DNA from: an uncultured Clostridia bacterium
GTDB taxonomy: Bacteria > Bacillota > Clostridia > Christensenellales > UBA1242
Direction: 5' to 3'
Length of the DNA: 10,834 nt
Assembly (NCBI GenBank): GCA_947623775.1
Contig: CANQHL010000038.1
Coordinates: forward strand, 1 to 10,834
How positions within the stretch are numbered: the stretch's first letter is position 1; each line of letters begins with the position of its first letter. The notes under the pieces were generated by a model. It saw nothing but the letters and a program-made list of their open reading frames with translations. It was not told where the DNA came from and searched no databases. The translations under genes were made by a program, and so were the position numbers. Positions 1-5,256 of the stretch are shown here, piece by piece.

Positions 1-133
1 TAGGTCCGGTTACACCGATTGGTCCTTGAGCTCCAGTTGGTCCGGTAGGTCCGATTGGGCCCTGAGGTCCGGTTGGTCCGGTGTTGCCTACAGGTCCGGC
101 AAGTCCGGTTGGTCCTTGTGGTCCAATGCCACC
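1..133 (-). repeat. Imperfect tandem repeat encoding Gly-X-Y triplets
   Basis: The 9-base unit (Gly-Pro-Thr/Gln/Ile triplets, GGA-CCA-ACC-like) recurs in phase from residue 24 to the window edge, giving 14 complete triplets plus a partial one. Local GC is visibly higher than in the flanking DNA because of the Gly and Pro codons. Such tracts often vary in length between strains. Confidence 0.85.
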
Positions 134-202
134 TGTACTATTGATTATAATAGGTGGTCGATTAAATCCATTGTTGTAATTGCCTGAACAAAAGCAAGAC
201 AT
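1..202 (-). CDS. Collagen-like Gly-X-Y repeat protein, N-terminal fragment
   Basis: Only the first 67 codons are in the window; the gene continues off the left edge. The protein opens with a short non-repetitive head (residues 1-23) with Cys3 and Cys5, then Asn/Gly-rich and Pro-Pro-Ile-Ile-Ile segments. From Gly24 every third residue is Gly, with GPT, GPQ and GPI as the common triplets, typical of bacterial collagen-like proteins such as BclA-type exosporium proteins and other surface filaments. The triple helix is expected to need a C-terminal trimerisation domain, which is outside the window. No Sec signal peptide is visible, which fits a spore-surface location better than secretion, but this is inference. 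The ATG at 202 is preceded by AGAGAGG at a short distance. The head has only two cysteines and no other recognisable domain. Confidence 0.85.
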   Translation of the reverse strand, partial: MSCFCSGNYNNGFNRPPIIINSTGGIGPQGPTGLAGPVGNTGPTGPQGPIGPTGPTGAQGPIGVTGP

Positions 203-221
203 TTTTACCTCTCTTTTATGC

Positions 222-235
222 GGAGCATTCGCTCC
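222..235 (-). other. Leader hairpin before the collagen-like gene
   Basis: GGAGC, a 4-base loop and GCTCC form a perfect 5-bp GC-rich stem in otherwise AT-rich DNA, 19 bases before the start codon. If the promoter at 242-269 is used, the hairpin lies very near the mRNA 5' end, where such stems commonly protect a transcript. There is no U-tract, so it is not a terminator. Confidence 0.4.
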
Positions 236-241
236 AATCAC

Positions 242-269
242 ATAATATGTAAAAATGTCAATAATTGTT
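242..269 (-). promoter_or_regulatory. Possible sporulation-type promoter of the collagen-like gene
   Basis: On the minus strand CATATTAT (242-249) fits the CATANNNT -10 element of mother-cell sigma factors K and E, with AAC (267-269) 17 bases upstream as a sigma-K-like -35. A TTGACA also occurs in this stretch but has no correctly spaced sigma-A -10. The motif is short and common in AT-rich DNA, so this is a suggestion only. Confidence 0.3.
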
Positions 270-280
270 AAGAATTTTAT

Positions 281-679
281 TTACAGACTTTCTAGATTGT
301 TTTTTATTAAATAGCACAGTCGATTATACTCGGGTATATTTATCTCTTCCATAAGATTGTTTATCAGTGCTAAACACTTATCTTTGCTCCCATCTTTTTG
401 TCCTTTCACAAGGTCAAGCGGGGATTCAAAAAGGGAGTAATATAAATTTGAAATCAAAAGTTCAATTTCGTCAAGCAGATTCAGTTTTTCATCATCTTTT
501 TCACTTTCTTTAAGGAAAACTATATTTTCATACAAATCTTGTATATCCTGTCTTATTTTTGGTATAAGTGTGTTTTCCGCCTGAATGATTGCATTGCTTT
601 TAAATATATTGTTTCTCATTCCGGAAGTCAATTCATAACGTTGAGTAAGAGGATTATAATTACAAAAAAACTTGTGCAT
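281..679 (-). CDS. Hypothetical helical protein, 132 residues
   Basis: I do not recognise this protein. It is predicted mostly alpha-helical, rich in Glu, Lys, Asn and Leu, with no signal peptide, membrane segment or obvious catalytic motif. Residues 30-80 have the heptad-like spacing of hydrophobics expected of a helical bundle or short coiled coil. The ATG is well supported: AAAGGAGA lies 6 bases upstream. It starts 31 bases after the stop of the pilin-like gene at 711-1109, with no terminator between, so the two are probably cotranscribed. The downstream collagen-like gene has its own possible promoter. A role with the membrane protein is possible from position only. Confidence 0.75.
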   Translation of the reverse strand: MHKFFCNYNPLTQRYELTSGMRNNIFKSNAIIQAENTLIPKIRQDIQDLYENIVFLKESEKDDEKLNLLDEIELLISNLYYSLFESPLDLVKGQKDGSKDKCLALINNLMEEINIPEYNRLCYLIKNNLESL

Positions 680-710
680 AGATTTTCTCCTTTACACAAG
701 TTTTATATGT

Positions 711-1109
711 TTAAATTTTGAAATTTGACACAAGGTGCAATAGTGGTGAAATAAATCCCTCATCGCCAGGTTCCTCGGCTGGTGGTTGTTGAGATGCCCA
801 TTCATCAAGATTTTCACCCCAGCTATAAGGCCAAATAAGTTTAACAAGTTGAGGTATAAGCAATGTTATTATAAGCACAATAACAACAAGCACTAACACG
901 CCAATAAGTGTGTTTCTCAATCTAAAAGCGGCATATCTTCTTTTTTCATCATTTTCACTTTTGGCGAGGTTGACACCCAAAATTATGGAATAAACAACTC
1001 CCGCTCCACCGACAGCGGCAAGGATTGCATAAAGTATGCTTGGTAAAGTGTCATAAACATCATTAAGCCAAGCGAAGTCGCCAACAAATTTCAATAATTG
1101 ATCAACCAT
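711..1109 (-). CDS. TrbC/VirB2-like (pilin-like) two-helix membrane protein A
   Basis: The protein has 132 residues with two transmembrane helices, about 22-46 and 67-92. They are joined by a short charged loop with the pattern LGV-x-LAK-x6-RR-x2-A (residues 45-60). That arrangement matches small type IV secretion pilin-like proteins of the TrbC/VirB2 group, including the Mbov_0395-type proteins of mycoplasma conjugative elements. After helix 2 comes a Trp/Pro/Glu-rich linker and a hydrophobic tail, Phe119-Ile-Ser-Pro-Leu123. The loop and the tail are both shared with the protein at 1898-2329, so the two are paralogues. There is no cleavable signal peptide. The start has AGAGGTGG just upstream. 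No VirB4, VirB6, VirD4 or relaxase is visible, so a conjugation role is not supported; an envelope structure is an alternative. Confidence 0.6.
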   Translation of the reverse strand: MVDQLLKFVGDFAWLNDVYDTLPSILYAILAAVGGAGVVYSIILGVNLAKSENDEKRRYAAFRLRNTLIGVLVLVVIVLIITLLIPQLVKLIWPYSWGENLDEWASQQPPAEEPGDEGFISPLLHLVSNFKI

Positions 1110-1130
1110 ACTCCACCTCTTTATAACATT

Positions 1131-1159
1131 ATTTTAACATATTTTTATATATTATGCAA
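1131..1159 (-). promoter_or_regulatory. Sigma-A promoter of pilin-like gene A
   Basis: On the minus strand TTGCAT (1154-1159), a 17-base spacer and TAAAAT (1131-1136) preceded by TGT form an extended -10 promoter with a very short leader. An overlapping CATAATATA (1148-1156) also fits a sporulation -10 element but lacks a good -35. A 5-bp inverted repeat (1168-1181) sits just upstream and could be an operator. Confidence 0.5.
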
Positions 1160-1227
1160 ATATTTTTTGATTAATAAATCAGAAATTTAATTTTAATTCT
1201 AATTTTTTTCTCTTCATGCCACATTTT

Positions 1228-1743
1228 CTAATCTTGAAGCAGCACCACACCAAATTTTCCGGCAGGGGAAACAACTACACATTGTAATATTGCATCATTA
1301 AAATTGCCAAGTGAACTTATATATTCAGTTGCATTTTCAGCATTTTTGGAAAATCCGAGAGTTATATGCGGGATGGCTGTTCCATAACTTATTGTATATT
1401 CTCCGGGAACGATTAAATCTCCGAGTGCTTCAAGCAGGGCATCGCAGTCCTCTTTAAAGGCTTCTTTGTTTTTTACATTCAGCATAATGTATTTATTTTC
1501 AATAACGGGACTTTCAAAAATAACCTTGTTTTTCAGACACTTAAAATCCATTTCACTTACGATTTTTTTTACTTTTTCAACATCTTCATCCTTGACATGT
1601 CCCATAAGCAGGGTGATGTGAGGTCGACAGGTGTTGTTTGAAAAATCTATTTCATTTGTGACCATTTCTTTAAGTATTGCATTTATTTCTTTGCATTTTT
1701 CTTCGGTTTTTTCATCGATAACACAATTGATATTTATTTTCAT
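1228..1743 (-). CDS. 2H phosphoesterase, 2'-5' RNA ligase-like
   Basis: This cytoplasmic protein of 171 residues carries the two H-x-T motifs that define the 2H phosphoesterase superfamily: Pro-His42-Ile-Thr44 and Pro-His126-Ile-Thr128. The 84-residue spacing suits the two-lobed fold, in which the histidines act on 2',3'-cyclic phosphates or 2'-5' linked nucleotides. The bacterial substrate is generally unknown, and the family name 2'-5' RNA ligase (ThpR/LigT) should be taken as structural. The open frame reaches back to 1770, but that ATG would lie over the promoter's -10 region. The ATG at 1743 follows GGGAAAGAG and lies about 15 bases from the expected transcript start, so I chose it. The gene has its own promoter and lies between two pilin-like paralogues. 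Confidence 0.8.
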   Translation of the reverse strand: MKININCVIDEKTEEKCKEINAILKEMVTNEIDFSNNTCRPHITLLMGHVKDEDVEKVKKIVSEMDFKCLKNKVIFESPVIENKYIMLNVKNKEAFKEDCDALLEALGDLIVPGEYTISYGTAIPHITLGFSKNAENATEYISSLGNFNDAILQCVVVSPAGKFGVVLLQD

Positions 1744-1760
1744 AACTCTTTCCCACTTAT

Positions 1761-1789
1761 AGTATAACATAGTTTATGAAAAAACTCAA
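1761..1789 (-). promoter_or_regulatory. Sigma-A promoter of the 2H phosphoesterase gene
   Basis: On the minus strand TTGAGT (1784-1789) and TATACT (1761-1766) are separated by exactly 17 bases. The expected transcript start is near 1754, leaving a leader of roughly a dozen bases. This excludes the upstream ATG at 1770 and fixes the start at 1743. Confidence 0.6.
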
Positions 1790-1854
1790 TAGAAATCTTA
1801 TTTTCAGGCAAATTTCATTGTGTCTGTTGCTAATTATTCAGAGGGTGATGTTAT

Positions 1855-1881
1855 AAAAAAATCCACAGTTTCTGTGGATTT
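1855..1881 (-). terminator. Rho-independent terminator of pilin-like gene B
   Basis: A perfect 10-bp stem (1859-1868 with 1872-1881) closes a 3-base loop. On the minus strand it is followed by a run of seven U, 17 bases after the stop codon of the gene at 1898-2329. It separates that gene from the 2H gene's promoter. Confidence 0.9.
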
Positions 1882-1897
1882 AGTTTATAATTATTTT

Positions 1898-2329
1898 TTA
1901 CACTCTTAATAACATTCGTAAAGGCGTAATGAAAGTTTGGTCTGGATTATTGCCTCCAGGTGGATCTTCTCCCCAAATATCTGTTTTAACGAAAGCACCT
2001 AAAATCATTGGCAAGAATGTGTTAAAGAACAAGATTAAAACAATAGTTACACCGACTGCAATACAAACGGTAATCAAGTGTTTCTTTGCATCATCACGTC
2101 TTCCTTGTTCGTCAGCCCTTGCAAGTTGAACGCCAAGATAAATTGCATAGATTGCACCAAACGCACCGACAATGCCAAGTACGACCCAGAGTACAATACT
2201 TAAAATATCAAAAACATTTTCTAATACTTCATATTGTCCCTTGTCTACACCATCACCATTTTCACCCCCGAGATACTTTTCAAAGAAGCTACTCCATGTT
2301 GCGGTGGTATCCAATAAAAATTTGATCAT
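1898..2329 (-). CDS. TrbC/VirB2-like (pilin-like) two-helix membrane protein B
   Basis: The protein has 143 residues and is a paralogue of the protein at 711-1109. It has a longer N-terminal region (residues 1-40, Gly/Asp-rich in the middle), transmembrane helix 1 at about 41-66, a charged loop LGV-x-LAR-x6-RR-x2-A (65-81), helix 2 at about 85-113, a Gly/Pro/Asn linker, and the tail Phe133-Ile-Thr-Pro-Leu137 followed by Leu-Leu-Arg-Val. The two paralogues keep the loop pattern and the tail but differ widely in between. The start is secure: AAGGAGGG lies about 7 bases before the ATG. It forms a single-gene unit with its own promoter, leader hairpin and terminator. It could be a type IV secretion pilin-like subunit or an uncharacterised envelope protein; no secretion partners are visible. 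Confidence 0.6.
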   Translation of the reverse strand: MIKFLLDTTATWSSFFEKYLGGENGDGVDKGQYEVLENVFDILSIVLWVVLGIVGAFGAIYAIYLGVQLARADEQGRRDDAKKHLITVCIAVGVTIVLILFFNTFLPMILGAFVKTDIWGEDPPGGNNPDQTFITPLRMLLRV

Positions 2330-2351
2330 GCTTTTCCCTCCTTTTATTATT

Positions 2352-2368
2352 AAAAGCGTCTTGCTTTT
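2352..2368 (-). other. Leader hairpin before pilin-like gene B
   Basis: AAAAGC and GCTTTT (2352-2357 with 2363-2368) form a 6-bp stem with a 5-base loop, between the promoter and the AAGGAGGG ribosome binding site. It may protect the transcript's 5' end. No gene on the plus strand ends here, so a terminator role is unlikely. Confidence 0.3.
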
Positions 2369-2381
2369 TAATTACAAGATT

Positions 2382-2409
2382 ATGATAACACAAAAAGATG
2401 TAATTGCAA
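2382..2409 (-). promoter_or_regulatory. Probable promoter of pilin-like gene B
   Basis: On the minus strand TTGCAA (2404-2409), a 16-base spacer and TATCAT (2382-2387) preceded by TGT give an extended -10 promoter. The rest of 2410-2545 is extremely AT-rich with long T tracts and shows no gene. Confidence 0.4.
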
Positions 2410-2544
2410 AATGATTTTAAGTGTTTTTTTAAAAATTTTTTATTTTTTTTCTTTTTATGTGTATTTTTATTTTATCATACGTAAAAATCCAACTAAATAT
2501 GTAAAAAATATTTGCATTTTTAATGTTAAATTTATTCTTTACAT

Positions 2545-2579
2545 AAAAAACTCCGAAATTTTCATATTTCGGAGTTTTT
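2545..2579 (-). terminator. Terminator of the small Asn/Leu-rich gene
   Basis: A 9-bp stem (2551-2559 with 2566-2574) and a 6-base loop are flanked by A5-6 and T5 runs that extend the pairing. On the minus strand it is followed by six U, beginning 8 bases after the stop codon of the gene at 2588-2776. Its symmetry lets it work in both directions, though no plus-strand gene ends here. Confidence 0.85.
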
Positions 2580-2587
2580 ACGTTCTT

Positions 2588-2776
2588 TTAAAAAAAGTTC
2601 ATATTATTGTTCGGACAGGTGTTTTGTGAGCAACATCCATTTCCAATGCCGTTATTGTTGTTGCCAAGTGCGAGCAGAAGCAACAACAGGAAGTTTGTGT
2701 TTGTGTTTAAATTTGTGTCGTTGGCATTAGTAAGAACTGATAGCAAAAGTGCAAATAAAATGTAATTTGTATTCAT
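2588..2776 (-). CDS. Small Asn/Leu-rich peptide with C-terminal cysteines, 62 residues
   Basis: I do not recognise this peptide. It is a genuine gene: AAAGGAGG lies 5 bases before the ATG and a strong terminator follows the stop. Composition is extreme: 18 Asn and 13 Leu out of 62, one charged side chain (Asp20), and no Lys or Arg. The order is a hydrophobic segment (5-15), an Asn/Thr alternation (16-28), a leucine run (29-37), an Asn4-Gly segment, then Cys48-Cys49 and Cys54 before an Asn-rich, Phe-Phe ending. The hydrophobic segments are short for membrane spans. It could be a structural, spore-coat-like or membrane-associated peptide. The absence of basic residues argues against a typical cationic bacteriocin. 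It is transcribed divergently from the ArsR-type gene. Confidence 0.75.
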   Translation of the reverse strand: MNTNYILFALLLSVLTNANDTNLNTNTNFLLLLLLALGNNNNGIGNGCCSQNTCPNNNMNFF

Positions 2777-2931
2777 AAATCCTCCTTTCTACATTTTAAT
2801 AAAAAATAAAACAAAATATTACAAAATTTTATTTTGCCTTTTTCATTAGTATTTGATTAAATTTTTATAGCATGAATTGCAGTAATATTTATGAATAAAG
2901 TTTGTCGTTTGTGCTGAAAAAGGGGAATTAT

Positions 2932-3264
2932 ATGGAAAAATTTTTATTGTTATCCGAGAGAAACAAAAGAGATATTCTTTCTGCATTGCCGGGCGATGGT
3001 GCTATAACCAAACTTGCTGATTATTTTCAAAATTTTTCAGATTCAACAAGAATCAAAATTTTGACTTGCTTGTCAATGATGAACATGTGTGTAAATGATC
3101 TATCAACCATTTTAGGCATAAACCAAACAACAATATCTCATCAGTTGAAATTATTAAAAGATCAAAATATAGTTTCATATAAAAGAGAGGGTAAAATATT
3201 AATATATTATTTAACAAATCAGGCAGTGAATGATATATTCACATATGCCATAAATGGTTTTTGA
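2932..3264 (+). CDS. ArsR-family winged-helix regulator
   Basis: This 110-residue DNA-binding protein has the ArsR/SmtB layout: an N-terminal helical arm, the F-S-D-S-T-R-I-K-I-L helix (35-44), a helix-turn-helix with Q-T-T-I-S-H-Q-L-K (65-73), and a winged-helix hairpin near 81-93. The metal-binding box seen in classical members (E-L-C-x-C-D) reads N-M-C-V-N-D here (51-56). One cysteine is replaced by Asn, so a standard thiolate metal site is unlikely unless Cys46 contributes. The longer frame starts at a TTG at 2902 with no ribosome binding site; AAGGGGA precedes the ATG at 2932, which I chose. Such proteins repress neighbouring or autoregulated genes. The divergent small-peptide gene and the downstream unit are candidate targets, with no metal transporter in sight. 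Confidence 0.85.
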   Translation: MEKFLLLSERNKRDILSALPGDGAITKLADYFQNFSDSTRIKILTCLSMMNMCVNDLSTILGINQTTISHQLKLLKDQNIVSYKREGKILIYYLTNQAVNDIFTYAINGF

Positions 3265-3309
3265 TAAACTGCTTGTATCTTAGGTTTTTAAAAAATCTTT
3301 TTCATCTTC

Positions 3310-3338
3310 TTGACTTTTGTTTTTCATAGTGCCATACT
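3310..3338 (+). promoter_or_regulatory. Sigma-A promoter of the DcrB-like/queH/signal peptidase unit
   Basis: TTGACT (3310-3315), a 17-base spacer and CATACT (3333-3338) preceded by TGC give a good -35 with an extended -10. The expected leader is about 10 bases, ending in AAGGAGA (3344-3350) before the ATG at 3355. Confidence 0.55.
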
Positions 3339-3354
3339 TAAATAAGGAGAGATT

Positions 3355-3819
3355 ATGAAAAGAACAATAATGACTTTAAATGAAATGTCTTTTGAGTTGC
3401 CGGAGGGGTGGTACCTCACATCGGATAAGTACAAACTATCAAACGGACAAGGATTTATAAACAAAGAAAATTATTTATCTAAGAGTGGGCGTGTTATATC
3501 ACTTTTTGAAGTGCACCGTGACCCAGACGAGTTTTTCGAGGCATATCAATCTTTGCTTGACGAATACAGTCAATTTACCGATAGTTATATTTTGGAAAAG
3601 CAATTCACATTAAGGTTTAATGATTTTGAATTCCCTGCATACATAATAAAGGGGTTCAATGATAGAATTATTTACACATTGCAGGTTTTTGTGAATTGTG
3701 GAGATTGCCTCGCATGCTTTATGCTTACAATAAATTCATATTCACCAAATTTGAAAGAACTTGTGGCAAGAGATGAGGCGGTTCGGGCGCTTACCCAAAT
3801 ATTGAGGACTGTGGAATGA
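3355..3819 (+). CDS. DcrB/DUF1795-like protein
   Basis: This 154-residue soluble protein has no signal peptide or membrane segment. Near the N-terminus it has F-E-L-P-E-G-W (13-19) followed by alternating beta-type segments and a central helix (58-71). That resembles DcrB/DUF1795-type proteins, in which a Leu-Pro-x-Gly-Trp motif opens an alpha/beta domain, but the match is from memory of the pattern and is weak. Residues 115-121 read C-G-D-C-L-A-C, an unusual C-x2-C-x2-C spacing in a predicted beta strand. The gene has its own promoter and a strong AAGGAGA site. Its stop overlaps the queH start by four bases (ATGA), so it is translated together with queH and may have a linked role, though none is known. 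Confidence 0.7.
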   Translation: MKRTIMTLNEMSFELPEGWYLTSDKYKLSNGQGFINKENYLSKSGRVISLFEVHRDPDEFFEAYQSLLDEYSQFTDSYILEKQFTLRFNDFEFPAYIIKGFNDRIIYTLQVFVNCGDCLACFMLTINSYSPNLKELVARDEAVRALTQILRTVE

Positions 3820-4346
3820 AAAAAATGTTACTTCACAGTTGCTGTGGTCCATGCAGCACGGCTGTTATTGACGTTCTTAAAGATGATTATGAACTTACAA
3901 TATTTTACTATAATCCAAACATAGACACAGAAGAGGAATATTTGCACAGATTAAGTGAGCAGAAAAGATATTGTGAAATTATTGGTGTAAAAGTTATAGA
4001 AGAGGGATACAAAAGTGAGGACTTTTTAAGCAAAGTCAAAGGACTTGAACAAGAAAAAGAAGGCGGGGCAAGATGTCCCGTTTGCTTTAAGATAAGATTA
4101 AGCCGTACGGCACAAGTTGCAAAGGAAATGGGTTTTGATTGTTTTGGAACAACGTTAACGGTAAGCCCGCACAAAAACGCCGAAGTGATAAACGCAATTG
4201 GCAAGCAGGTTGAGGCAGAAGAGGGAATTGAGTTTATAGAGGGAAATTACAAAAAGAAAGATGGCTATAAAAAAAGCATTATTCTTTCAAGGGAATATAA
4301 TCTTTATAGACAAAATTATTGTGGATGTAAGTTTTCAAAGGAATAG
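3816..4346 (+). CDS. queH: Epoxyqueuosine reductase QueH
   Basis: QueH catalyses the last step of queuosine synthesis, reducing epoxyqueuosine to queuosine in tRNAs with GUN anticodons. It replaces the cobalamin-dependent QueG in many anaerobes. The 176-residue protein has all the family marks: H-S-C-C-G-P-C (Cys9, Cys10, Cys13), C-P-V-C (Cys87, Cys90) and the C-terminal Y-x3-Y-C-G-C (Cys169, Cys171). In the family the N-terminal and central cysteines hold an iron-sulfur cluster and an extra iron, and the C-terminal pair is redox active. Length is normal. Its own ribosome binding site is weak, and the ATGA overlap with the upstream gene indicates translational coupling. No other queuosine gene is in the window. 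Confidence 0.95.
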   Translation: MKKMLLHSCCGPCSTAVIDVLKDDYELTIFYYNPNIDTEEEYLHRLSEQKRYCEIIGVKVIEEGYKSEDFLSKVKGLEQEKEGGARCPVCFKIRLSRTAQVAKEMGFDCFGTTLTVSPHKNAEVINAIGKQVEAEEGIEFIEGNYKKKDGYKKSIILSREYNLYRQNYCGCKFSKE

Positions 4347-4350
4347 GAGA
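4345..4350 (+). promoter_or_regulatory. Ribosome binding site fixing a TTG start
   Basis: AGGAGA overlaps the queH TAG stop (4344-4346) and lies 5 bases before TTG at 4356. The first in-frame ATG, at 4398, has no comparable site. Placement on the upstream stop suggests coupling to queH translation. Confidence 0.7.
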
Positions 4351-4355
4351 GAAAA

Positions 4356-5174
4356 TTGAGAAGCACACAAAAATACAAGTATTTTGAAGATGAAAAAATG
4401 GATAAAATGTCAAACATGATATTTTATCGTTTTGCCGTAATTCTTGTGCTTGTTTTTTGTGCTTTGCTAATATTCAATAATGTTTTTTATGCGAAATATA
4501 CATATATCACAATCACAGGCACATCAATGCAACCGACACTTAACAAAAATCCGTATACAGATGAAGATAGTTCAAAAATACAAGATGGTGTGTTTCTGAA
4601 AAAAACAAAAGATATTGATTATGGAGACATTATTGTTTTAAACACAAGAGACCATCCAACAGAAGATTCCATCACCATAATCAAACGGGCAATGGCATTT
4701 GGTGGAGATTATATATCTATTGCCAAAACTTTATATAAAGGAATTTATGGCTATCATTTTTTAAGAGTGAAGAAAAACACAAACAGAGTTGAAATTTTAG
4801 ATGAAGATTATATTAAGAGTTATTCGGAATGGTCGGATATGCCTTCACGGGAATATGATGGAGTATACTATCAAGAGGATTTTTATTCAAGATATTTAGT
4901 TGGCTACACTCCGACGGTTTTTATGGTGAATGATGAGCCTATGAATTTTTATCTTGTGCCAGAGGATAACATCTTTTTTATGGGAGACAACAGAGCGGGA
5001 AGTTCAGATTCACGAAGCGATTTTAAAACTTTCAATATATCCAGAGTTATAGGCAGGGTTGTAAGAATTGTGCATAATGGCACTCAATATGAGGGCAACA
5101 GCGGCTGGTGGTGGAATAGGATTGTCCAGTTTTTTGCCGTATGCTGGCAGGAAATTTTAAGTATTTTTGGATAA
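4356..5174 (+). CDS. lepB: Signal peptidase I (S26 family), membrane-anchored
   Basis: This protease cleaves signal peptides from exported proteins on the outer face of the membrane. The 272-residue sequence has one N-terminal transmembrane helix (about 23-45), then the catalytic serine in G-T-S57-M-Q-P, the general-base lysine in I-I-K110-R with the following G-G-D, and the late box G-D-N-R-A-G-S-S-D-S-R (210-220). About 75 residues (120-195) between the lysine and that box form an insertion larger than in minimal Gram-positive enzymes. The C-terminus has a Trp-Trp-Trp stretch and a second hydrophobic segment (about 251-271) that may associate with the membrane. It starts at TTG, directly downstream of queH. 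The link to queH is probably only shared transcription. Confidence 0.93.
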   Translation: MRSTQKYKYFEDEKMDKMSNMIFYRFAVILVLVFCALLIFNNVFYAKYTYITITGTSMQPTLNKNPYTDEDSSKIQDGVFLKKTKDIDYGDIIVLNTRDHPTEDSITIIKRAMAFGGDYISIAKTLYKGIYGYHFLRVKKNTNRVEILDEDYIKSYSEWSDMPSREYDGVYYQEDFYSRYLVGYTPTVFMVNDEPMNFYLVPEDNIFFMGDNRAGSSDSRSDFKTFNISRVIGRVVRIVHNGTQYEGNSGWWWNRIVQFFAVCWQEILSIFG

Positions 5175-5188
5175 GTGCGTAAAATTGC

Positions 5189-5220
5189 TTGGTTTTTTAG
5201 GACAAGTATGCTAATATAAT
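5189..5220 (+). promoter_or_regulatory. Promoter of the HU gene
   Basis: TTGGTT (5189-5194), a 17-base spacer and TAATAT (5212-5217) preceded by TGC form an extended -10 promoter. A perfect TATAAT (5215-5220) overlaps it. The HU gene is thus expressed separately from the signal peptidase gene 58 bases upstream of its longest frame. Confidence 0.55.
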
Positions 5221-5256
5221 TATAAGGTTATTATGCCTATAAAAAGGAGAAAAGTG

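Noticed and set aside
1..133. Short regular repeats that could suggest a CRISPR array or satellite DNA
   Set aside because: The period is 9 bases, is in frame, and encodes Gly-X-Y triplets without spacers.
539..721. Plus-strand open frame over the helical protein and the following gap
   Set aside because: It lies antisense to a gene with a strong ribosome site, has none of its own, and reads as unordered hydrophobic sequence.
1148..1156. CATAATATA as a sigma-K promoter for pilin-like gene A
   Set aside because: No -35 at the right distance; a better sigma-A promoter overlaps it, and such motifs arise easily in AT-rich DNA.
2352..2368. Hairpin with a T run read as a plus-strand terminator
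   Set aside because: No plus-strand gene ends upstream; a leader structure of the minus-strand gene is more likely.
1929..2414. Three overlapping plus-strand open frames over pilin-like gene B
   Set aside because: They are antisense shadows, mutually overlapping, with no ribosome sites or recognisable content.
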